64,000 nucleotides of DNA. Source: an uncultured Ilumatobacter sp. (GTDB taxonomy: Bacteria; Actinomycetota; Acidimicrobiia; Acidimicrobiales; Ilumatobacteraceae). Position 1 is the first letter of the stretch, and each line of letters opens with the position of its first letter. A program made the position numbers and the translations under genes. The notes below the pieces were generated by a model that was not told where the DNA came from, did no database searches, and was given only the letters and a program-made list of their open reading frames with translations. This document shows positions 51,802-59,970 of this stretch, piece by piece. The stretch covers positions 1 to 64,000 of the forward strand of contig CAJJBX010000016.1 in the NCBI GenBank assembly GCA_905182555.1, written 5' to 3'.

Positions 51802-52593
51802 TCAGCTGGGCCGACCGCGCCAGCTGACTTCGCCGACGTAAATGCCCTCAGGATTGCCATTGAAAATGACGCCGGGAGCATCTTCGATGGTGATCGCAAG
51901 CGCAACGACCGCGGCGTCGGTTGTGAAGGTCTCAAGTTCAGGGTTGGGCCCGAAGATGCCGAGCGAGATCACAGCTGGATCGGCGGCGCCAGTGTCGACG
52001 ACTCCCCACAACTGGTACGTCTTGCCGTCTGGCAGAGATGGCAGTGCTCCGGCACGGATGAAACCGTGGCCGTCTTGATCGATCACGGCGGTGGCTTGAG
52101 CGGCCGAGCCGTCAGCCACCAGCGTGGCCCGACCCGAGTCACGGTCGCCATCTGCATCCTGGTACGCCGCAGCGAGCGGGTCGGTTGGGGCCAGCGCCCG
52201 ATCAGCCAACCCAACCGCTGCGACACCTACGATCGCTGCAGCAGCCGCAGAAACTAACCACGGCGCAACAGTCGAGATGCGACGCTTGCGCGGGGACTCA
52301 GAGATCGCCAGCACTCTTGCCAGTTCCGGCCCCAGAGCGGGCGCCGACGCGTCGAGCTCTTGCTCGATCCTGTTCCACAGACCTTCGGGAGCGTCCATGC
52401 CCGTAAAGGCCAGCATCGTTGCGACCTCACGATGCTCACGGACCTCAGCAGCAGCCTTTGGATTGATCGTGAGATAGTCCTCGACCCGCTTTGCCTCTTC
52501 CGGTGACACCGCATCGAGGGCGTAAGCCCCGAGCAGTTCGTCAAGGTCGTAGTTATCTCGTGACGACTCGTTCATGTCGGTAGACATATTCAC
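51802..52593 (-). CDS. Anti-sigma factor (RskA type)
   Basis: 263 residues. The N-terminal anti-sigma domain (DELLGAYALDAVSPEEAKRV) lacks the Cys/His zinc ligands, as in RskA. One membrane segment (APWLVSAAAAAIVGVAAVG, about 112-130) and an extracellular RskA-like domain (LPSLPDGKTYQLWGVVDT) follow. GTG 52593 overlaps the sigma stop, so the pair is co-translated. It holds the partner sigma inactive until proteolysis. Confidence 0.9.
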   Translation of the reverse strand: MNMSTDMNESSRDNYDLDELLGAYALDAVSPEEAKRVEDYLTINPKAAAEVREHREVATMLAFTGMDAPEGLWNRIEQELDASAPALGPELARVLAISESPRKRRISTVAPWLVSAAAAAIVGVAAVGLADRALAPTDPLAAAYQDADGDRDSGRATLVADGSAAQATAVIDQDGHGFIRAGALPSLPDGKTYQLWGVVDTGAADPAVISLGIFGPNPELETFTTDAAVVALAITIEDAPGVIFNGNPEGIYVGEVSWRGRPS

Positions 52594-53264
52594 TCAGCTC
52601 CATTCGAAATGCCCGCCGCCGACAATACGCTTCGAAGGCGTTTCAGCCCGACTCGAATCCGACTCTTCACTGTTCCTTCGGCCTCACCGAGTTCTTCAGC
52701 AGCTTCTCGGTATGTGCGGCCTCCGAAGTAGGCCAATTCGATGGCGGCACGCTCGCCCGGCGTGAGCACCTCGAGTGCTTCACGGACGTGGCCTGCGAGC
52801 GCCATATCCCATACTTCGCGAGCGAGGTCATATCCGCCTTCGGCCTGCTCGAGGCTTTCACGTTCTTCGCGCCTCCGACGGGCGACATCGGACCGGATCA
52901 TGTCGACCGATCGGCCGTGCGTCTGCGCCAGGAGAAAGCTCCGCAGGGTGCCACGCTCGGGATCAAAACGTTCGGGCTGGTTCCAGAGTCGAACGAACAC
53001 CTCTTGCACAATTTCTTCGGCGCGGGCATGATCGCTGAGCAACCGTTTGGCCAGTCCGTAGATCGCGCCGGCGTGACGACGGTATGCCTCCGCGAGCGCT
53101 GCTTGCTCGTAGCGGCTGATCGACACCACGATTGTGGCATCGGATGCTTCGACGAAATCTTTCCTCACGTCATCTCTACGGGGCGATGCATCAGGCGGAT
53201 GAACTGCGTCGGAATCTTTTTCAGCTGGCGACGGCCCCGGAGCATGCGTGCCACCGGGGCTCAT
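52590..53264 (-). CDS. ECF sigma factor (SigK-like)
   Basis: 224 residues. Region 2: HAGAIYGLAKRLLSDHARAEEIVQEVFVRLW, here marked by HARAEEIVQEVFVRLW; region 4: LTPGERAAIELAYFGGRTY and AEELGEAEGTVKSRIRVGL. A 40-residue acidic N-terminal extension precedes region 2. It overlaps the RNA methyltransferase stop (ATGA) and the anti-sigma start, making a three-gene minus-strand operon. Confidence 0.93.
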   Translation of the reverse strand: MSPGGTHAPGPSPAEKDSDAVHPPDASPRRDDVRKDFVEASDATIVVSISRYEQAALAEAYRRHAGAIYGLAKRLLSDHARAEEIVQEVFVRLWNQPERFDPERGTLRSFLLAQTHGRSVDMIRSDVARRRREERESLEQAEGGYDLAREVWDMALAGHVREALEVLTPGERAAIELAYFGGRTYREAAEELGEAEGTVKSRIRVGLKRLRSVLSAAGISNGAE

Positions 53265-54466
53265 CGGACCACGAAGCGCGTGACCGTTTCAACATGGTGG
53301 GTCTGCGGGAAGATGTCGAGCACTTCAACGCGCTCGGGGTGATAGCCATGCTCGGCAAGCAACGTGACGTCGCGTGCAAGCGACACCGGGTCACAGTTGA
53401 TCAGCACAATGGGTGCCGGCGACGCCGTGACGAGTGCAGCAACCCCCGGCTTTCCGAGGCCGGGGCGGGCCGGGTCGGCAATGACAAGGTCGACTGGTTG
53501 CTCGTCGGACGCCGCCCAATTGCCAACTTCGCCGCGAATGACCGCTGCATCGCGACCTGCGAGGTTGTGTTCCGCGTCGAAACACGACGACTTCGACTGT
53601 TCGAGCACCGTGACCTTGGAGGCGTCGGCCAACACCGTCGCGCCAAAGAGACCCACCCCGCCGTATGCGTCGACGGCATGTTGTGCTGTTGCGGCTTCTG
53701 GGGCGGCTCGACGAACTGCATCAACGAGCATCTCGGCGGCGCCGACACCCGACTGAAAGAACGACCCAGCCGATACTCGGAGGGTGACGCCATCGACGAC
53801 TTCGGTCAAGAACCCGCGGTCACCGATGTGTACGTCCTCAGGAATGCCGCTGACCAGGCCTGTTCCGGCTTTACCCTTCGGCTTTGCCCATCGGGCAGTG
53901 ATCCCTCCGGTATCGACCGAAGCACGCAGAGTTACTTCGACGCCAGGCTTTAAGGTCAACAGCGGCAGCAGGTCAGAGAGTTGCTGAACGGCAACTTCAC
54001 AGCTGTTCACCGGCACGACGGTGTCAGAGCCTTCTTCACGGAAGCCGAGGCCTCCGTCGGGCCCACCGACGACACGAATTGTCGTGCGGTAGCGGAACGG
54101 TTCGCCAGCCGCTCCCATATCGACAATGCCGTCGACAACGTCGGGATCGATCCGACCAATACGGCGCAGCGATTCCCGGACGATCTCGGTCTTTGCTTCG
54201 AGTTGCGCATACGGGTCGATGTGCATCCAACCGCACCCGCCGCATCCCATCCGGCGGTGATAACACTGTGGGTCGATGCGGTCATCCGACGGCTCGACGA
54301 CTTCGGCGACCGTGCCCTTAGCGAAGTCTTTCTTGGCCAACGACACTTCGACCTCGACCAATTCACCGGGCAATGCACCCCGAATGAAGACAACGCGTCC
54401 ATCGTCATCGCGCGCCATGGCCTCGCCGCCTGCAACGAGTCGATCTGGACGCACGGTGAGACGCAT
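53261..54466 (-). CDS. Class I 23S/tRNA uracil-5-methyltransferase (TrmA/RlmCD family)
   Basis: 401 residues from ATG 54466. An N-terminal TRAM-like region (RPDRLVAGGEAMARDDDGR) and an Fe-S site (CYHRRMGCGGCGW) precede the Rossmann methyltransferase: DAYGGVGLFGATV binds SAM, and VLINCDPVSLARD carries the nucleophilic Cys. The usual DPPRxG motif reads DPARPGLG. It targets U in rRNA or tRNA; which one is open. It is the first gene of the operon with sigma and anti-sigma factors. Confidence 0.88.
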   Translation of the reverse strand: MRLTVRPDRLVAGGEAMARDDDGRVVFIRGALPGELVEVEVSLAKKDFAKGTVAEVVEPSDDRIDPQCYHRRMGCGGCGWMHIDPYAQLEAKTEIVRESLRRIGRIDPDVVDGIVDMGAAGEPFRYRTTIRVVGGPDGGLGFREEGSDTVVPVNSCEVAVQQLSDLLPLLTLKPGVEVTLRASVDTGGITARWAKPKGKAGTGLVSGIPEDVHIGDRGFLTEVVDGVTLRVSAGSFFQSGVGAAEMLVDAVRRAAPEAATAQHAVDAYGGVGLFGATVLADASKVTVLEQSKSSCFDAEHNLAGRDAAVIRGEVGNWAASDEQPVDLVIADPARPGLGKPGVAALVTASPAPIVLINCDPVSLARDVTLLAEHGYHPERVEVLDIFPQTHHVETVTRFVVR

Positions 54467-54536
54467 CTCTCCAGCGTACGACGACGACTCTGTGCTGCGT
54501 CGGATGAGGTCCGCCGGAAGATGAAAGAATGAGACG

Positions 54537-54773
54537 ATGGCAGAACACAAGATCAACGAGCGCGTCGTTGAAACCAAGGACACCGACTGGTACTGGGATC
54601 TCGATAAAAAGATTGCAGTTCGGGCTGACAATCGTGGCCCCGGCGACCAAACTCTCGGGCCCTACGACACGAAGGCCGAGGCCGAGAACTGGCAGGCCAC
54701 GTCGGCCAAACGCAACGACATATGGGACAACGACGACGAAACGTGGAACGACGTCAACTCGTCGTACGACTGA
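54537..54773 (+). CDS. Small acidic conserved hypothetical protein
   Basis: 78 residues (MAEHKINERVVETKDTDW...). Acidic and Trp-rich, with YWDLDKKIAVRADNRGPG, LGPYDTKAEAENWQATSA and WDNDDETWND. It resembles short domains with a PYDTKAEAExW motif used to read modified sequences. No signal peptide. Function unknown; a good start codon and coding composition support it. Confidence 0.6.
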   Translation: MAEHKINERVVETKDTDWYWDLDKKIAVRADNRGPGDQTLGPYDTKAEAENWQATSAKRNDIWDNDDETWNDVNSSYD

Positions 54774-54827
54774 CAGCGACACGGGGCTTTTCAGCCCAGG
54801 CAGCGACCGCGACTAACTTTGACAGGC

Positions 54828-55511
54828 GTGACACGCCCGATTCAGATCGCTCCCTCCGTCCTGCCCGCCGACTTCTCAAAGCTCGGTCAGGAAGTCGCTG
54901 ATCTCGAAGCCGCTGGGGTCGATCTGATCCAGTGGGACGTGATGGACGGACAGTTCGTCCCGAACCTCACCTTCGGCCCCGACATCATCAAATCGGCTCG
55001 CCAGCACTGCAACGTGCCATTCGAGGCGCACATGATGGTCTATACACCCGACGTGATGGCCAAGCAGTACATCGATGCCGGTTGCTCACGCCTGATCGTG
55101 CACGCCGAAGCGTGCACACACTTGCATCGCACACTCGCCAACATCAAGGAATTGGGTGCTAACGCTGCAGTCGCTCTCAACCCAGCGACGCCTGTGAGCG
55201 CGATCGAACATGTTCTCGACCTTGTCGACCTCGTACTGGTGATGACGGTCAACCCCGGCTTCGGTGGCCAGGCCTACATCTCCACAATGGAGCCGAAAAT
55301 CGCCCAGGTTCGTAAAATGATCAACGACTCAGGTCGCGGCGACGAGATCGAACTCGAAGTGGATGGTGGCATCAGCCCCACCACGATCGCCGGTGCTGCA
55401 GCGGCCGGCGCGAACATCCTCATCGCTGGCAGCGCGCTCTATCGCGATCCGGAAGGTCTCGAGCACGCCGTGTCTGACCTCCGAGCCCGCGCCCAAGCCG
55501 CCATCGCCTAG
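54828..55511 (+). CDS. rpe: Ribulose-phosphate 3-epimerase
   Basis: Pentose phosphate and Calvin cycle enzyme; 227 residues from GTG 54828 (TTG 54819 also possible). TIM-barrel motifs: IAPSVLPADFSKLG, WDVMDGQFVPNLTFGP (metal Asp), FEAHMMV, VMTVNPGFGGQAYI and VDGGISPTT. It follows the small acidic gene by 54 bases. Confidence 0.95.
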   Translation: MTRPIQIAPSVLPADFSKLGQEVADLEAAGVDLIQWDVMDGQFVPNLTFGPDIIKSARQHCNVPFEAHMMVYTPDVMAKQYIDAGCSRLIVHAEACTHLHRTLANIKELGANAAVALNPATPVSAIEHVLDLVDLVLVMTVNPGFGGQAYISTMEPKIAQVRKMINDSGRGDEIELEVDGGISPTTIAGAAAAGANILIAGSALYRDPEGLEHAVSDLRARAQAAIA

Positions 55512-55543
55512 CCATCTTCCAAAGAGAGGTCAGGGCAGAGAAG

Positions 55544-56140
55544 TCAGGGCGTCGGGCGGTACATGCCCCACATCTTCGGGCCGACCTCACCGAGGGTTGC
55601 CTCAGGATCGATGACCCAATCGCTGCGCACGTCGAAGCCAAACGTTCGGTAGTAGGCAACGAGTTCGGGTCGTTCAGTTTCGAGGTAACAAGGAACGCCC
55701 TGCTCGTCTGCTTGTTTCAAAACCACCTGCATAAGTTGCGCTCCGAGGCCGTTCCGCTGCCAGTCGGGGTGGGTGGCAAGTAGTTGGAGATACCAGTGCG
55801 GCTCGGTGGGTTTGTTCTCGGCCATGACCGGGCCAATGAGCGCGAAGCGAGCGAGCTGATCTTGCCTTGGTGGCGGGCCGGTGTTGATCCACTCCTGCTC
55901 TGGCGTCCCCGGCTCGACCGGTGGAAACCAAATGGCCAGAGCCGCAGCATCATCGGTGCACCACGGCTGCTGGTTTGCCAACCAGTTGGTCATCGAGTTC
56001 GCGAACACTGCACCATTCGGAAGGAAATAGTCGTCGTTGTCTGGGTAGAGCCATCGCATGACTGGGTCGTCGGCGAAGGCACGCATCGCCGTGATGCAAA
56101 GATTACGGAAGTCCGGCTTCCCAGCCCGTCGTATCGTCAT
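55544..56140 (-). CDS. GNAT-family N-acetyltransferase
   Basis: 198 residues. The acetyl-CoA site reads LATHPDWQRNGLGAQLMQ (Q/RxxGxG/A), followed by CYLETERPELVAYYRTFGF, the usual GNAT strand 5 motif. The substrate is unknown. It converges with rpe. Confidence 0.88.
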   Translation of the reverse strand: MTIRRAGKPDFRNLCITAMRAFADDPVMRWLYPDNDDYFLPNGAVFANSMTNWLANQQPWCTDDAAALAIWFPPVEPGTPEQEWINTGPPPRQDQLARFALIGPVMAENKPTEPHWYLQLLATHPDWQRNGLGAQLMQVVLKQADEQGVPCYLETERPELVAYYRTFGFDVRSDWVIDPEATLGEVGPKMWGMYRPTP

Positions 56141-56230
56141 TCAAGACACTGTATGCGACCTGCTACAAACAACCCGTGGACGTAGTTCGACCCCGAGTCG
56201 ACGCTGCACGGACCGGGCGCGTTCACGTCT

Positions 56231-56560
56231 GTGCACGCTGCTGACGGCATGCGCCTGTTTGTTGCGTCGCGAGGCTCAGCATTCGCAGCCGCCAATGTGG
56301 TTCAGCTCGGGGCTGCGATGGACGCGCCGTTCGACAAGTGTGCGTCGATCCTCGACCTCGCTCGCGGTCATGTCGACATGATCGAGGCCGCACGCGCGGC
56401 TGGTTGTCATGCGAACTCCACCGGGTCAGGCGGGTCGGTGATCGCGCTTGCCCAGAGCGCCAGTGCAGAAGCTGCAGCTCGTCAGTCGCTGAACAAACTC
56501 GGCTGCATGTTCGTGCCGATCGAAACCGCTCCACCCGATGCCGAGCCAGGGGCTGGCTGA
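56231..56560 (+). pseudogene. C-terminal fragment resembling GHMP kinases
   Basis: The frame from GTG 56231 gives 109 residues: MRLFVASRGSAFAAA, MDAPFDKCASILDLARGHVD, then GCHANSTGSGGSVIAL, a glycine-rich loop like the ATP/phosphate motif (GSGGS/A) found near the C-terminus of GHMP kinases. The N-terminal catalytic half is missing, with a stop in frame at 56183. The last 79 bases overlap the 3' end of the addA-like gene on the opposite strand, which suggests a broken end. Family call is tentative. Confidence 0.4.
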
Positions 56561-59500
56561 AACCCAGCAGCCACCGTGTCGCGGACCCGCTGCTTCGCGC
56601 CAGCGAGATCAACCACCGAACGCTCGATGGCCCCGCTCGCTTTACAGAAGACGAAGCGGCAGTCAACGACGTTCAGGCCAGTGGATTCTTCGAGAGCCAC
56701 GGCGTAAGCCGCGCCCTGCAGTTCGTACGCCGCGAGCTTGGCGTCGATCTCGGCCGGCGACGAGGCGCTGTCGGTCTTGTAGTCAATGATCACGAGACCG
56801 TCAGGCGTCTGGACCAGCAGGTCGACATACCCCTCGACCATGACGTCGCCCAACGGCGCGCCGACGTACAGCTCTCGGAATGCCGTGTTCGTCCGTGCGA
56901 GTGCCACTGCGTCAGAGTTGAGCGCCGAACGAACCAAAGCTCCGACCGTGTCGACGTAGTCGGCAATGGCATGCAGCTCACACTGCCGTTGGACGAGCGC
57001 ATCGAGGTCGCCTGGCTCGTCGAAGTCGACAAACTCGAGTGTTGCGTGGACGGCACTCCCGATTGCCGAGCCGGCCCGGCCCTTCTTGCGAACGATCGTC
57101 GGGCCCGACAACTCGTTGGTGGCCGACGCTGTGTCGTCGTCGCTATCGGCCATTGCGGCGTCGACCGTGCGGGCAATCGCCGTGGCCGACATCGCCGTCG
57201 GGATCAAAAATGGAGCCAGCAGGCCGTGGCGTGCAGCGATCCATCGATTGCGTTCTGCCATCGACCCGCCCGCCTGACCAGCAGCGACAGCTGGCACCTC
57301 GTTCTCGGTGCCGACATTGAGATCAGCGCGCGTTTCAATCGGAGCCGCAGAGAACGATCGACAGAGCTCAGGGTTCGCTGCTGAGAACATTGCCAGTCGA
57401 GTTGCGTACGTCGCCTCGGCATTGCCACTGACCTTGTGATGACCGGACACAATGAGATGGTCACGTGCACGGGTCGTTGCGACATACAGCAACCGGAGCT
57501 TTTCGTGAGTGTCCATTTCTTCTTCGAGATCAGCGCGCGTGGTGTGTTCGGCCGTGGCGACGCCGGCCCGCAGCTTGATGGCGGGAGGGCCGGTATCTGC
57601 CCACAGAACGCTGACACCGTTCTGCTTTCCCTTGGCTGCCGTTGTCATACCGGACAGAATCGTGATCGGGAATTCGAGCCCCTTCGATCCGTGCACAGTG
57701 ATGATCTGCACAGCCTCGTCATCGGTCTCGGGCAACATTGGTTCGTGGACCCGTGAGCCTTCAGACGACTGCAACGCGGCCCAGTCAAGGAACGCGCGCA
57801 GCCCGCCGCCATTCGACTCTTCGAACGCTCGCGCCTGATCGACCAGGAACCGCAGACGGCGCCAGACTTCGGCGGGCCGTTCGGTTCCGTAGCCCAAGAG
57901 AAAGCCCCGACGTTCCCTCAGCACGCGTTCGAGCATTGATGCCGGGCCGGTCCACCAGCGTTGTTCCCACATCGTGCGAAGGTGCGCGAGTGCCGCGACG
58001 ACTGGGTGCTGTTCGTCGAACCCCTCAGGGACAGCATTGCGCAGGCTCCATCGATGATGGGCCTGGTGGTAGACGTACAGGTCGACGTCAGAGCATCCAT
58101 AGAGCGGCGACCGCAATGCAGCGATGAGGCTCAGCGTGTCGTTCGGGTCGTCGACAGCGCGCAGGACAGCCAGCGTGTCACGGACTTCTTGTGTGTCATA
58201 GACCAACGTTCCCGTGGCCAGGCGCGATGGAATGTCGTTCCCCGACAATGCATCGCGCAGAAACGGCAACGACGTCCGTGTCGGAATCAGGATCGTGATG
58301 TCGCTGAGGCGAGCCGGGCGCCACCGCTGGTCCCGTTGGTCGAACACTGGCCACTGATCGGGCGCACCCCGAATCGCAGCCACAATTCCGGCGACGTCGG
58401 TCGCTTCGCCAAGACGCAACTCACCCGCCTTGACCTTCGGATCCGGATGCTCGCCGCCGAGCACCACGGGTCGATGGTCGGCGCCGGAATCAAGACTGCG
58501 ACCTGCGTGGAGCGATTCGTACTTCGGCTGGGCGTCGGCGATCTCGGCAGGCATCGCCTCGGCGAACAGGCCATTGATCCAGTCGATAATTGGCGGCACC
58601 GTGCGAAAGTTCGTGTCGAGGCGAACCTCACCCGAGCTTGCGGCGCCGAAGGTGTCGCGAGCCTCAAGAAAGAGCTTGATATCGGCACGACGAAATCGAT
58701 AGATCGACTGCTTCGGGTCGCCAACAAAGAACAGTCGCCCACCGGCAACGGAGTGGTCGCTCCATCGCTGCGGCTGCCGCACAGCAGGAGTGGCAGCGAT
58801 CAGCGACGCCAGTTCGATCTGGATCGGGTCAGTATCTTGGAACTCGTCGAGCAGGACATGCCGGTACCGCTCGTGGAGCACCTTGCGCACCTCGGCACTG
58901 TCGCGCAGCACCTGCCTCGCGATGACGAGGAGGTCGTGAAACTCGAGCCCGCCATTCGACTTCCGTTCGTTGGCAGCCTGTCGCACTTCGCGAGCGGTGA
59001 GTCGCATCAACTGATCGAGAACTCCCTCGCTGACCTTGTCGAGCACAACAGCGACTGCCGTGTCGGCCGATTCGAGGATGTCCTTCACGGCCTCGACGTC
59101 AATCGCCCAATTCTTCTTGCTTCCGCAGTTGCGACGGCCCCAGATCTTGCCCTTCTTCGGACGAGCACGTGCTGCCAGCGTTTGAAAGCGGCGCAGTTTG
59201 CGATGCGGGTCAGTCACTGCCGCAACGATCTGCATCTCCGGCAACACAGTTCTGATGTGCTCAGCGAGCTTGTCGCTCGGGTCGAGGCAATCGTCGAGCA
59301 GCGTCGACATTGCACGGACGGCTTCGTGGAACGGATCGAAATTGATCGGGGCGAGCACGCCACCCAGCGGCTGGTCGAGGAGCTCGTCGAGCCGGTCCCA
59401 GTTTTGCGCGAAGTTGTGGGCGACGTCCTTGAAGGACGCCTGTCCATGGAAGGCCGGGCTGAGCGGGACGTCGAGCAGTGCCGCTCGGTACATCAGTTCT

Positions 59501-59970
59501 TCCAGCTCGGGCTCGTTGTTGAGGAGGTCGACGAAGCGATCCCAGCGCTGCTCGTTGGCGAGCTGCGAGGCCACCTCGTCGAGGACGCTGATCCGAGGCG
59601 GCAGACCAGCAGCCACGGAGAACTCGCCAAGAATGCGGCTGGCGAACCCGTGGACCGTCGACACTGCCGCAAGATCAGTATCGGCAATTGCCTGCTCGGC
59701 TCGCTCTCGGTGCGTCGAATTTCCGGCCTGCGCCACTTTCTCGAACTCCACGCGGATCCGGGCCTGGAGTTCACTCGCCGCCGCCTCGGTAAACGTGATC
59801 GCGGCGATCTCGGAGAGCCTCACGTCGTTGTTCAGGACCGTATTGACAATCCTGCTGACGAGCTGCGTCGTCTTACCCGTTCCCGCTCCAGCCTGGACAA
59901 ACAGTGTCTGGTCGAGCCCGGCCGAACTGATCAGCTCTCGGGCCGGTTGGTCGCTCAACATCATCTTCAT
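56482..59970 (-). CDS. addA: AddA-like helicase-nuclease (UvrD/Rep family with C-terminal PD-(D/E)XK)
   Basis: Processes double-strand breaks with the AddB-like partner upstream. 1162 residues from ATG 59970. Helicase motifs: QAGAGTGKTTQLV (Walker A), LLDEFQDTDPIQ (II), VGDPKQSIYRFRRAD (III), TVHGSKGLEFPITI (V), VATTRARDHLIVSG (VI). C-terminal nuclease: GLVIIDYKTDSASSP, the D-x-K active site. The start overlaps the AddB-like stop by ATGA, so the subunits are co-translated. Confidence 0.9.
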   Translation of the reverse strand: MKMMLSDQPARELISSAGLDQTLFVQAGAGTGKTTQLVSRIVNTVLNNDVRLSEIAAITFTEAAASELQARIRVEFEKVAQAGNSTHRERAEQAIADTDLAAVSTVHGFASRILGEFSVAAGLPPRISVLDEVASQLANEQRWDRFVDLLNNEPELEELMYRAALLDVPLSPAFHGQASFKDVAHNFAQNWDRLDELLDQPLGGVLAPINFDPFHEAVRAMSTLLDDCLDPSDKLAEHIRTVLPEMQIVAAVTDPHRKLRRFQTLAARARPKKGKIWGRRNCGSKKNWAIDVEAVKDILESADTAVAVVLDKVSEGVLDQLMRLTAREVRQAANERKSNGGLEFHDLLVIARQVLRDSAEVRKVLHERYRHVLLDEFQDTDPIQIELASLIAATPAVRQPQRWSDHSVAGGRLFFVGDPKQSIYRFRRADIKLFLEARDTFGAASSGEVRLDTNFRTVPPIIDWINGLFAEAMPAEIADAQPKYESLHAGRSLDSGADHRPVVLGGEHPDPKVKAGELRLGEATDVAGIVAAIRGAPDQWPVFDQRDQRWRPARLSDITILIPTRTSLPFLRDALSGNDIPSRLATGTLVYDTQEVRDTLAVLRAVDDPNDTLSLIAALRSPLYGCSDVDLYVYHQAHHRWSLRNAVPEGFDEQHPVVAALAHLRTMWEQRWWTGPASMLERVLRERRGFLLGYGTERPAEVWRRLRFLVDQARAFEESNGGGLRAFLDWAALQSSEGSRVHEPMLPETDDEAVQIITVHGSKGLEFPITILSGMTTAAKGKQNGVSVLWADTGPPAIKLRAGVATAEHTTRADLEEEMDTHEKLRLLYVATTRARDHLIVSGHHKVSGNAEATYATRLAMFSAANPELCRSFSAAPIETRADLNVGTENEVPAVAAGQAGGSMAERNRWIAARHGLLAPFLIPTAMSATAIARTVDAAMADSDDDTASATNELSGPTIVRKKGRAGSAIGSAVHATLEFVDFDEPGDLDALVQRQCELHAIADYVDTVGALVRSALNSDAVALARTNTAFRELYVGAPLGDVMVEGYVDLLVQTPDGLVIIDYKTDSASSPAEIDAKLAAYELQGAAYAVALEESTGLNVVDCRFVFCKASGAIERSVVDLAGAKQRVRDTVAAGFQPAPGSASGGAVSIGTNMQPSLFSD

